DNA of 64,000 nt from NCBI RefSeq assembly GCF_013285385.1, contig NZ_CP054212.1:186001-250000 (forward strand). Direction: 5' to 3'. Below the pieces are notes generated by a model. The model worked only from the letters and a program-made list of their open reading frames with translations. It made no database searches and had not been told where the DNA came from. Positions 34,116 through 42,207 of this stretch are shown here, one piece after another (position 1 is the first letter of the stretch; the number at the start of each line of letters is the position of its first letter). Position numbers and translations under genes: made by a program. This DNA comes from Paramixta manurensis. GTDB lineage: Bacteria > Pseudomonadota > Gammaproteobacteria > Enterobacterales > Enterobacteriaceae.

Positions 34116-34286
34116 CCATAGTCAGATAATTCTTAGGCTAACAATAGCACCTATAAGTAAATAAGCAATACCACTAATAGAGTTATTTTTAATTTTAAAA
34201 TTAAGTTAATCTTTTGTTTTTTTGTATATTTTTTAATTTCATGGTGTTTTTTTAGTGCAATAAACTCTTTTTTCCTTTGTAAATAA

Positions 34287-34314
34287 AAAGGCCAGATGAA
34301 AGCATCTGGCCTTT
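34287..34314 (-). terminator. Intrinsic terminator of the fimbrial operon
   Basis: AAAGGCCAGATG (34287-34298) and CATCTGGCCTTT (34303-34314) form a perfect 12-bp stem with a 4-base loop. On the minus strand it is followed by a T-rich tail (TTTATTTAC), so it ends transcripts from the pilin gene at 34480-35016. The rest of 34116-34479 is AT-rich, with no gene, and should include the regulator's promoter. Confidence 0.85.
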
Positions 34315-34479
34315 ACTCACTTTTAATATAGGAGTAAATGGAACCTGAGAAAACGAGATAACCATGAGCAATAGGGTTTAACTTAGTGTGCTGAGTTGTT
34401 CGATATCGTTGATGGAGAAATAATTTTCTGATGAAAAATCAGAATGTAAATGTCCCATACTCAATGCCTTATTAAGTTA

Positions 34480-35016
34480 TTATTTATAGGTTAGCTCTAC
34501 TTTTAGGCTGCCTTTTACCGTTCCCGCATTGACCGGGTAATCGATTGAAAGATATTTGACGCTGTAGTTAAGCGTCGCTTTTCCTGCGTTAAGATCGGGA
34601 ACGGCGGCGACCGCAGTCGTACCGTTGAACCTTACCACGCCTGCGGTATCGTAAATGGCTAACGCGGCTTCTCTGGCGCTCCCGCCAATATTGGGAACCT
34701 CAAACACGGAGGCGCTTGTCGGGGTATTCCGCGTCAATGTGAGCGTTAATGCGCCGGGCGATACATCGGTGCAATTGGTGATATTAATCGTAAACGGGGC
34801 GTTTTCTCTCACTTGATTGGTGCTACTAAAGCTGCTGGCCAGAGTAGCAGGTAAGGTTACTGTCGCATCTGAAACGCCATTAATATCTATCGCACAGGTG
34901 GCAGAAATAACTTTGCCATTAATATTGAGAGCAGCGCTAGTGGCGCTGTAGCTCTGCTGTGAGACCAGGCTACCGATAACCATCATCGGCGCCAAAACAT
35001 AATGAAGCTTATTCAT
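34480..35016 (-). CDS. Fimbrial protein, minor pilin-like
   Basis: A 178-residue chaperone-usher pilin. It has a signal peptide (MNKLHYVLAPMMVIGSLVSQ, cleavage after SYSA), then ALNINGKVISATCAIDINGV with the first conserved cysteine, INITNCTDVSPGAL with the second, and the family C-terminus SLKVELTYK with the penultimate tyrosine. The ATG at 35016 is preferred over 35052. It is the last gene of the minus-strand operon, 41 bp after the usher gene. It resembles the pilin at 41113-41646 (shared NC[ST]DVSP motif), so the two are probably paralogous minor subunits. Confidence 0.85.
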   Translation of the reverse strand: MNKLHYVLAPMMVIGSLVSQQSYSATSAALNINGKVISATCAIDINGVSDATVTLPATLASSFSSTNQVRENAPFTINITNCTDVSPGALTLTLTRNTPTSASVFEVPNIGGSAREAALAIYDTAGVVRFNGTTAVAAVPDLNAGKATLNYSVKYLSIDYPVNAGTVKGSLKVELTYK

Positions 35017-35057
35017 GTTTTTTCCATTTAATCTGGTTAATTTTATCATCACGTTGA

Positions 35058-37634
35058 CTATTTCCCGACGGGTGTACAGACCGCGCTTAATATTGGCATT
35101 GCCGCTTTTTGATTACCCGGCACTTGGTAGGGCAGCAGACAGCGTTTTGACTCTTGGTCGCCCCATGTTACCGAGAGGGTACCGCTGACATTTTCTACGC
35201 GCACAAAGGCCTGCCCGCCTTGACCAACATAACCGACGTTACTACCGTTACTGTCGCTAATTGCCGCGCCAAACGGCAGCGGTTTGTTCAGGTAGCTGGC
35301 ATTAATCAGTAACGCGTTCCCGCTTCTGGCGTTATAGGTCAGTTTGACCACTGCACCCGAATAAGGGGCGACTTTCTGGGAGGTATTATCCAGTTCAACG
35401 CCCTGCGCGGTTCCTTTCGGATCGATGGTAATTTCATTCATTTCATACGGATTCAGGTAAGGCACAATCGCATAGCCATTGCTGTCAACCTGAATGCCCG
35501 GATAACCCGAAACGTGAGCGCCTTCCGCGCCTTTAGCTTCAACCAGCGCTGCGGTGTCAGCATAATACGGGCTGAAGGTGACGCCGCCGCCATGTATCAT
35601 CGCCATACCGCTGGCCCCTGCCGACACGCTACGGTAGTCTTTACCACCACTCCAGCCACCATTTACTGTGGTTACGGCAGTACGGTATTGGGCATTAGCC
35701 GAACCGCTGGTTCCCGCACGCTGGTTGGCGTGAGAAGCGCTGACGCCGTAACTGAATTGGCTGGTGCTGCCCGCAGTGCCATTCAGGCTGGTCATTTCAC
35801 TCATGCGGCCATCAGAATCATGGCTAAGATCGACACGCATCTGAGGCGCGTTACGTACCACAGAGCTACCCAGCGGTAGGCTAAAGCTCAACAGATAGCT
35901 GGTTTGCTGGCGGCCATAGTTGGACCAGGTTTTGGTCGCATTCAGGCTATAGCTAAGGTTGCCGATATAGTTGCTGTACCCTAACTGATACTGTTTGTCG
36001 GTTCCGTCTTTTTGCCAGTAGTTCTGTACCGAGCCGGTAACGTAAAACTGACCAAAATTTCCCGGTAATCCCTGACTTGCGGTCAATGTCAGACGATTTT
36101 TAGGCCGCCAAATCCTGACGTTACGATTATCCTGTGTATTCAATTCACGTAGCTGGAGTGCCGGAATTAAATCCAGATATCCTTCGGTTGAGAAACGATA
36201 AGCCGCCAGCGAGATATTGCTATTGGTTTGATTAATGAGTTTGTTAAAACCTACTTTATAGCTTTCGCCACTGGTCGAATTACCGCCATGCGCGTTGGTA
36301 TTAATATGCGCACGCGCTTTGGTGACATCGAAGGAAACCGCGCCCACCGGTGTATCCACCGCGAGCCCAACTTGCGCGGCATAGTAGTTATCGGTTAATT
36401 GCATACCGGTATAGCCGGTTAGCGTATTACTAATACCGTACTGTACGGTGCCTTCGGTCAAAATAGGCGGATCGCGCAGTTCATTGCCGCGTAACCGACC
36501 GGAGGTGACGGAGTATTGCCAGGTACCAGGACGCAAAAGTTGCGTCACGGAAGAGAAGGGGACCGAGAAGGATTGTTCGCTGCCATCGGCTTCTTTAACC
36601 GTCACCACTAAATCGCCGCCATAGCCGCTGGGATACAGATCGTTAATCAGGAACTCGCCGGGCGTAACGGTGGTTTCATAAATGACCTGATTGTTCTGTT
36701 TTACCGTCACGCGGGCATTGGTACGTGCGATACCATGGATCTCTGGCGCATAGCCGCGACGAGACTGCGGCAACATGCGCTCATCGCTGGCGATCTGCAC
36801 ACCGCTAAAGGGCACTGAATCGAACAGTTGTCCCCGTGTGTTGGACTGCCCAACCAGCAAGCGCCCCTGAATAGAAGGGATGTCACGCTGCAGGTAGGTA
36901 TTAATTGAGGTGTACTTTTTAAGTCCGTTCTCTGACCAGTTGTAATTCCCGTTATGGCGGAAGTACCAGGCACCCACATTCAGCCCGGTATTAAACCCGG
37001 CATAGAATGAGTTTTCGCTACCGCTTTTGGTATGTTGGTTATAGGCATTCAGGTTGTAGCCTAACATCAGTGCCGGAACACCACGATCCCACAGCGCCGG
37101 ACTAACGCTGCCTTGCGCACTGCGGTGAATAAAGATTTGTGGGATCACAATGTCAAGCCGTTGCTCGCTACTGTCATAAGCCACGGTCGCGTTCGGGATC
37201 AATTTTTCTAAGCGATAGCAGCTCTGATCGTCTTGAGATAACGCATCACGCGCGGTCGCCGGGAGTTTTTCAAAATCTAAATTAATGGCGGCAATAATCT
37301 GGCGGGTTAAACAGGGATAGGTGGTTTTATCCTCTGCTGAGACAATCTCAATTTGCTCAGTAGTGATCAGATTATTGTTAACGTAAATATCGGAGCGATA
37401 TTTGCCGGGCAACGCGTTGGCGCCGCTGTTAAAACGGCTCAGATCAACGTCATTGCCGGGTGCAATGCTCAGAAATGCCGGGTCGAACTCTACCAGAGAA
37501 GCGTTGTTCTCTTCGGCAATGGCGACCTGGCTGCTCAGTGCGCAAGAGATTGCCACGCAAAGTAGCGAAATCCGGAAAAAGCTATTTCGGTCTCCCTTAT
37601 TTAAGGGACGCTTGTTTCTGCTGAAAATTGGCAT
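35058..37634 (-). CDS. Fimbrial outer-membrane usher
   Basis: About 858 residues. A signal peptide is followed by the N-terminal periplasmic domain (LVEFDPAFLSIAPGNDVDLS near 45), a 24-strand beta-barrel with a plug domain (QIASDERMLPQSRRGYAPEI near 280), and C-terminal plug-like domains ending with the cysteine pair CLLPYQ...CTPVGK. This is a FimD/PapC-type usher that assembles pilins delivered by the chaperone. The ATG at 37634 is preferred; the open frame continues 24 codons upstream without a signal-peptide-like start. No frameshift or stop was seen. Confidence 0.95.
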   Translation of the reverse strand: MPIFSRNKRPLNKGDRNSFFRISLLCVAISCALSSQVAIAEENNASLVEFDPAFLSIAPGNDVDLSRFNSGANALPGKYRSDIYVNNNLITTEQIEIVSAEDKTTYPCLTRQIIAAINLDFEKLPATARDALSQDDQSCYRLEKLIPNATVAYDSSEQRLDIVIPQIFIHRSAQGSVSPALWDRGVPALMLGYNLNAYNQHTKSGSENSFYAGFNTGLNVGAWYFRHNGNYNWSENGLKKYTSINTYLQRDIPSIQGRLLVGQSNTRGQLFDSVPFSGVQIASDERMLPQSRRGYAPEIHGIARTNARVTVKQNNQVIYETTVTPGEFLINDLYPSGYGGDLVVTVKEADGSEQSFSVPFSSVTQLLRPGTWQYSVTSGRLRGNELRDPPILTEGTVQYGISNTLTGYTGMQLTDNYYAAQVGLAVDTPVGAVSFDVTKARAHINTNAHGGNSTSGESYKVGFNKLINQTNSNISLAAYRFSTEGYLDLIPALQLRELNTQDNRNVRIWRPKNRLTLTASQGLPGNFGQFYVTGSVQNYWQKDGTDKQYQLGYSNYIGNLSYSLNATKTWSNYGRQQTSYLLSFSLPLGSSVVRNAPQMRVDLSHDSDGRMSEMTSLNGTAGSTSQFSYGVSASHANQRAGTSGSANAQYRTAVTTVNGGWSGGKDYRSVSAGASGMAMIHGGGVTFSPYYADTAALVEAKGAEGAHVSGYPGIQVDSNGYAIVPYLNPYEMNEITIDPKGTAQGVELDNTSQKVAPYSGAVVKLTYNARSGNALLINASYLNKPLPFGAAISDSNGSNVGYVGQGGQAFVRVENVSGTLSVTWGDQESKRCLLPYQVPGNQKAAMPILSAVCTPVGK

Positions 37635-37747
37635 TCTCTTGAAACCCTGATGATTAATAGTGTTGAGAAAAAGCCGACATCGTGGTGACTGCCGGAAATA
37701 ACACAAGAACTACACCGGAAATTTATTTGGTTTAAATGCGTCGCATA

Positions 37748-38449
37748 TTATTTTGCGACAGCATCGTGATTGATATAAGCGCCATAATCATTGACGAAGA
37801 TATATTGTATTTTCTGCCCAGCTGTGACATTCAACGCAATGGACTGGCTACTTTTGGGCGCGATCATCGGCGCATCGACTTTATGACCGTTAACCGAGGC
37901 GCTGACCAATGAAACGAAATAAGGCGAGTTATTCACCGCGGTGACTTTGCCGCCCTCGGCACGCCAGACTAATGATTTAGCGGCTTCACTGGCATCGCTA
38001 GCCAAACCGGCAGGGCGCCAGAACACCTTGATGCGTGAACGGAAAGCAACCTGTAAAATATTTTTGTCCGCAACGCTGGCATTTTTGGCTGGGATTTCCA
38101 GTACATTCAGCCAGAACACCGACTCTTTATCAGCGGGTAAAGGCGCGCCAGTGAAACTCATACGCAGCGTTTGTCCTTTCTGTGGATCAACCCGATTAAT
38201 CGGTGGCGTTAGGATGAAAGGAACTTTAATGTTTTCTGGTTTGGTGTTGGTATCGCCATTATCCATCCAGCTTTGAATCAGTACCGGATTTTGACCTTTA
38301 TTAGTCACCTTGACCGTGACTTCTTTTTCGCCCGCCGGATAAATTACGCGGGTGCCGCCAATAATAATACTGGCATAAGCAGAAGATACCTGAGAAAGTA
38401 ATAATGCTAAGCTTATAATTTTTGTAATATGACTAATGAATTTTTTCAT
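37748..38449 (-). CDS. Periplasmic fimbrial chaperone
   Basis: A 233-residue PapD-like chaperone with a signal peptide (cleavage near AYA-S). Conserved features are IIGGTRVIYPAGEKEVTVKV near 29, PFILTPPINRVDPQKGQTLR near 79 with the F1-G1 motif, VFWLNVLEIPAK near 119, and IKVFWRP near 148. It folds pilins by donor-strand complementation and hands them to the usher encoded after it. Gene order pilin-chaperone-usher-pilin is typical of type 1-like operons. Confidence 0.95.
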   Translation of the reverse strand: MKKFISHITKIISLALLLSQVSSAYASIIIGGTRVIYPAGEKEVTVKVTNKGQNPVLIQSWMDNGDTNTKPENIKVPFILTPPINRVDPQKGQTLRMSFTGAPLPADKESVFWLNVLEIPAKNASVADKNILQVAFRSRIKVFWRPAGLASDASEAAKSLVWRAEGGKVTAVNNSPYFVSLVSASVNGHKVDAPMIAPKSSQSIALNVTAGQKIQYIFVNDYGAYINHDAVAK

Positions 38450-38506
38450 GATGTTATCCGGTGAAAAGGGGCATGGTCATTGCCATGCCCATTTAAAAAT
38501 TAGCGA

Positions 38507-39049
38507 TTATTTATAAATGATGGAGTAATCAACCATGCTCACGACTTTACCAGCGCTGGTTGCGCCTTCAGCATAATATTGAACAGCGTAAGGCAGGGTT
38601 GCTTTACCGTCGGTTACGGTAACGCTTGCCGTTGCGGTATTTTGAACCTGGTCACCGGCTTTAATCGCGGTGTAGCCATTTGAACCATCTAACAACTGAA
38701 GGCTAACCAGTTTAGCGCCATCGGTCAGGTTATTATTCAGGCGGCCATTGATATTGACATCTTTGCCTGCTTCAAAAAATGCAGCCACGCCAGTTGCAGT
38801 ATCGGAACAGTCGCTCAATTCCATGCTGAAATTGGTTTTACCGGCAGACTCACCGCTGGTTTTTAACTGATTAATACTGATTGTTGGCAGAACCACTGTT
38901 TCAGATGGGCCTTGACCATTCACTTTTACTACACACGTATTTGCAGTAAGTTCACCGTTAAAGGTAATTGTGCCGGTAGGAGCTGCATGAGCAACGTTTG
39001 CAGCACCGAACAGAGCCATAATAGAAGCAGCGATAATTGAGTTTTTCAT
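38507..39049 (-). CDS. Major fimbrial subunit
   Basis: A 180-residue pilin, first gene of the operon. It has a signal peptide (IIAASIMALFGAANVAHA), then GTITFNGELTANTCVVKVNG with the first cysteine, MELSDCSDTATGVAAFFEAG with the second, and the C-terminal VVSMVDYSIIYK. The composition and first position suggest the major shaft subunit. A stretch of about 820 bp without a gene lies upstream and should hold the operon promoter. Confidence 0.92.
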   Translation of the reverse strand: MKNSIIAASIMALFGAANVAHAAPTGTITFNGELTANTCVVKVNGQGPSETVVLPTISINQLKTSGESAGKTNFSMELSDCSDTATGVAAFFEAGKDVNINGRLNNNLTDGAKLVSLQLLDGSNGYTAIKAGDQVQNTATASVTVTDGKATLPYAVQYYAEGATSAGKVVSMVDYSIIYK

Positions 39050-39868
39050 TTATATATTCCGTATAGATTGAAGTTAAGATTTAACGTTTAATGAGAGCCA
39101 TGCCGTGAATCAATTGCCCTTAATCAGACCTGACGCGGAGTTTTGCCGCACTCTAATTGATTTCTTCATGTTTCCCTGAGTATTTTTGCTGCCATTTGTC
39201 TGACGCCGTTACTATAAGTTAATGTCTGACAGGGCTGCATGACACGTTGATTCTTTAGATGTCTCTCGGTGTCGACAGGAATAATCTTAAGGGGATTGAG
39301 ACGATAAATAAACTCACTAATTATTAGATGAATTTAAAAGAGCTTAGATAAGGTTTTTAAAAGGATGAAAAGAGGGTGACAAGGTTTTTTGAAAGTAAAA
39401 AAGTTGCATAAATAACGTTGGTTTCTTTGGTTTTTTTTATATTTATAGGGTTTGTCTTTAATCTTTTGTTAAATTAATGTGGCTTTGGACGCGCGATATA
39501 ACAACAAAAATAGAGGAAAGGAGTGCTTTATTTGATGTAGATCAATAATTGCAGAAAGGCGGGTTTCAGAGAGCAGAAAAGCCGTTGTTGCTCGATCAAT
39601 TTAAGCTGCTTATTGAGCTAAGTAAACATAAGATTTTAGGCTAATTTAATGAATTTAAACTATTTTTCGTTTTTTTCTTAGCGTTTTCCTTATGTGGCTT
39701 CCTTTTTTATTAGCTAATCTTAGATGAGTAGAGTCATGAGATTTTTCCTGCTAGGATACCTGCATATTTTATTGGTTATCTCATTACTACGGTCGCAAGA
39801 TTTATCCATATTGCGTCTGACTCTATATCGTATGCCTGCGTGATGCAGGATAAACAGAGACTCTACTT
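39050..39868. promoter_or_regulatory. Divergent fimbrial promoter region, AT-rich
   Basis: About 820 bp between the major pilin (minus) and the adhesin (plus), very AT-rich between 39300 and 39720, as expected for H-NS-silenced, regulator-controlled fimbrial promoters. An 8-bp inverted repeat, AATCAATT (39108-39115) / AATTGATT (39155-39162), lies in the pilin leader. A second, 9-bp inverted pair is listed separately. No open frame in it looks protein-coding. Confidence 0.5.
39727..39867 (+). repeat. 9-bp inverted repeat flanking the adhesin promoter segment
   Basis: AGTAGAGTC (39727-39735) is repeated in inverse as GACTCTACT (39859-39867), directly before the adhesin ATG at 39869. They enclose 123 bp. 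Fim-type invertible switches also use 9-bp inverted repeats around a promoter, but over about 300 bp and with a nearby recombinase, which is absent here. The repeat is real; function as a switch is speculative. Confidence 0.4.
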
Positions 39869-41059
39869 ATGTCTGCTAAATTAAATCTCACTGCCATACT
39901 GAGTGTGCTGATGCTGGGGTATACTTTGCCCGCCGCAGCGGCAGTTACCTGTGATATTAACGGTGAATCGGGTGGCGCTAATCCGACAGTCAGTATTCAA
40001 GGGGCACCAAATATTTCCGCGACCGAAGATTTGCCCAATGGCACGGTATTATTTCAGGGGCGCCTCGCGGCAAATACCGATATACAAAGAACTCCGGTTG
40101 TTTCGTGTTATATTCCTGATACGTCTGCAACCGCCTCGGAAACCGTGACCGTCGAAACGCGAGGGAAAGTGGCGGGCGGTGCCTTAGTGGGTACGGATAA
40201 TTATACTTTTAAAACCAATGTGCCCGGAATTGGCGTACGTTTCTGGATCTTAGGCCATTACTTAACTAATAGCGATGCGCCACTGGATAATTCTTTGGCG
40301 CATTATCAGGCGCAAATAACCGTAAAACCTGGTGGCAAAGATGTCACCACTACAGGATTGTATTACGAACATTTTCGCAATTTAACTTTTCAGCTAGTTA
40401 AAATTGGTAGCGTTACGCCGGGCATGGTTAATGGGATCTCTTTTCCAACCGTCGAATATCGAGCATATCCTGCGGATGGGCAATCTATTGGGAAATTGCC
40501 TGCACGTTATTTGATCGCTAATTTTTCCGGCAGCGCTAATATCAGTACGCCAACCTGCACTACACCCTCAACGGTGAATGTTGATTTAGGCACCTTTACT
40601 ACCACACAAATAGAAAGCGCAACGACGACACCGTGGAAAGATGCCTCAATTAAGCTGACTAATTGTCAAAAATTTACCGGTTACCAGAACCGGGATTCAA
40701 TGTTCGTACAGGATCAAATTTCCGGCGCTTACGATGTCGGGATGACTACACCTGCGCCAACCGTGAATAACGTGCTGGGCATCAAGCTGAATAGCAATCA
40801 ACAAAATATTGATGTTAACCAAGGCATCGTCGGGATTAAAACTGGCGGCGGGGAAGCGCAGGGTGTGGCAGTACAAATTGCGAAAGGAAATACGGCAAGT
40901 AATACCCCGGCTCCGTTAGGCGTTGAATTTAACCAGACGCTGGCCCTGGATGGCTCACCCACTATCAATATTCCACTGGTGGTACGCATGATCAAACAAG
41001 GAACGGTGAAAGCTGGCCGGGTCAATGCGCAAATCACTTATACGATTAGCTACAAATAA
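39869..41059 (+). CDS. Fimbrial tip adhesin-like protein
   Basis: A 396-residue secreted protein, longer than a pilin and built of two domains. A signal peptide (LTAILSVLMLGYTLPAAAAV) is followed by an N-terminal lectin-like part (about 27-220). A C-terminal pilin domain starts near NISTPTCTTPSTVNVDLGTF and ends QITYTISYK. This is the plan of a FimH-like tip adhesin. The ligand cannot be predicted. It is divergent from the chaperone-usher operon, and a minor pilin gene follows after 53 bp. Confidence 0.8.
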   Translation: MSAKLNLTAILSVLMLGYTLPAAAAVTCDINGESGGANPTVSIQGAPNISATEDLPNGTVLFQGRLAANTDIQRTPVVSCYIPDTSATASETVTVETRGKVAGGALVGTDNYTFKTNVPGIGVRFWILGHYLTNSDAPLDNSLAHYQAQITVKPGGKDVTTTGLYYEHFRNLTFQLVKIGSVTPGMVNGISFPTVEYRAYPADGQSIGKLPARYLIANFSGSANISTPTCTTPSTVNVDLGTFTTTQIESATTTPWKDASIKLTNCQKFTGYQNRDSMFVQDQISGAYDVGMTTPAPTVNNVLGIKLNSNQQNIDVNQGIVGIKTGGGEAQGVAVQIAKGNTASNTPAPLGVEFNQTLALDGSPTINIPLVVRMIKQGTVKAGRVNAQITYTISYK

Positions 41060-41112
41060 GCGACGCGCCTGACTCAGGACTTTAATGAGGCAGAGGCTTA
41101 AAAGGAAACCCT

Positions 41113-41646
41113 ATGTTCAATAAACTATTTTCAGGCGCGGTCGCCTTCTCTATTCTGTTGGCGACAATGTCGACAGAAACCATGGCCGCGCAGAACGGTA
41201 CCATCAATGTTACCGGGCTGATTACATCGCCGACCTGCCAAATTGATGTGAACGGATCGACAAATGCCACTCTGGTGCTGCCGACTATACGTACCGATGA
41301 TTTGCCGGCTAAAGGCAAGTGGGCAGGGAAAAATGCGTTTACGGTTAATGTGACAAACTGTAGTGATGTGTCGCCCGATGCGTTGAATATCGCCATTATT
41401 CGGCCTGCGGGAGAGAGTGACGTTTCGAATATACCGGTCAGCGGTACGGCGAAAAATGTGGCATTTCGTCTCGCTAATTCTGGCGCGGGTTTTTTAAGTT
41501 TTGACGCCAACACGGTGATTAAACCAATTACATTGACCAATGGGAAAGGGGCTTTGCCGCTGGATGTGTGGTACTACGCAAAAGAGATGCCGATTAGCGC
41601 AGGGACGTTAAGTGCGATTATCACCTTTGAATTACGCTATAAATAA
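41113..41646 (+). CDS. Fimbrial minor subunit
   Basis: A 177-residue pilin with a signal peptide (cleavage near TMA-AQNG), INVTGLITSPTCQIDVNGST with the first cysteine, VNVTNCSDVSPDALNIAIIR with the second, and the C-terminal IITFELRYK. It resembles the pilin at 34480-35016 and likely serves as an adaptor for the adhesin encoded just before it. A strong terminator follows its stop. Confidence 0.88.
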   Translation: MFNKLFSGAVAFSILLATMSTETMAAQNGTINVTGLITSPTCQIDVNGSTNATLVLPTIRTDDLPAKGKWAGKNAFTVNVTNCSDVSPDALNIAIIRPAGESDVSNIPVSGTAKNVAFRLANSGAGFLSFDANTVIKPITLTNGKGALPLDVWYYAKEMPISAGTLSAIITFELRYK

Positions 41647-41647
41647 G

Positions 41648-41675
41648 ACTTGCCCGGTGAGGGAACCGGGCAAGT
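41648..41675 (+). terminator. Intrinsic terminator after the adhesin-pilin operon
   Basis: ACTTGCCCGGT (41648-41658), a GAGGGA loop, and ACCGGGCAAGT (41665-41675) form an 11-bp stem starting 2 bp after the pilin stop. The tail GGGTCTT is only weakly T-rich. It lies just before the convergent LEA-like gene. Confidence 0.7.
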
Positions 41676-41702
41676 GGGTCTTAATGCAGTGGCAACTGAG
41701 GG

Positions 41703-42065
41703 TTATTCAGTGACTTTTTTCTTCAGGCTGCTGGCGCCTTCTTTAGTCGAATCCCAGGCTTTTTTGCTCCCCTCTTTGGTGGAGTCCCAAGCCTTTTCGG
41801 AACCCTCTTTGGTACGATTCCACCCTTTTTGACTGCTTTCTTTCACTTTATCGCTAGTCGAAGCACCGCCATCTTTCATCTTATGCTGCGCATGAGACTT
41901 CTGCTCAGAAATGCGGTTTTCAGTTTTGTGTAATTTTTCTTTTGCCGTGTCAGCGCCACTCTGCGCGCCTTCTACCGTTTTATTGGTCGCGTGTGGAATC
42001 ACATCGTCGGCCAGCGCGCCGGAAGCAACAAACATTAGGGACAACGCAATAACTGTCTTTTTCAT
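41703..42065 (-). CDS. Secreted LEA-like repeat protein
   Basis: A 120-residue protein from MKKTVIALSLMFVASGALA, a signal peptide cleaved near ALA-DD. The mature protein is very hydrophilic, almost without aromatic or cysteine residues, and rich in Lys, Glu, Ser and Thr. Its C-terminal third is an 11-residue tandem repeat: KGWNRTKEGSE, KAWDSTKEGSK, KAWDSTKEGAS. Such 11-mers are typical of LEA group 3-like proteins, which are disordered in water and form amphipathic helices on drying. A periplasmic desiccation or osmotic protection role is a reasonable guess. No close family is recognised. Confidence 0.65.
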   Translation of the reverse strand: MKKTVIALSLMFVASGALADDVIPHATNKTVEGAQSGADTAKEKLHKTENRISEQKSHAQHKMKDGGASTSDKVKESSQKGWNRTKEGSEKAWDSTKEGSKKAWDSTKEGASSLKKKVTE

Positions 42066-42207
42066 GATCAAGTTCCTTTTTATGTTGGCTCTACCCTAAT
42101 GTAGTAAACGCTAGCGCGGATAAATTCAAGTAAAGCCGCACAAAATTCTGTAATTCGCGTATTTATGGCGGCAGTTTCGGAGGAATCCGCAAGATCCGGC
42201 ACCTCTA

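Noticed and set aside
39108..39162. 8-bp inverted repeat in the major pilin leader as a phase switch
   Set aside because: Short, AT-rich and only 39 bp apart; more likely a leader hairpin or chance.
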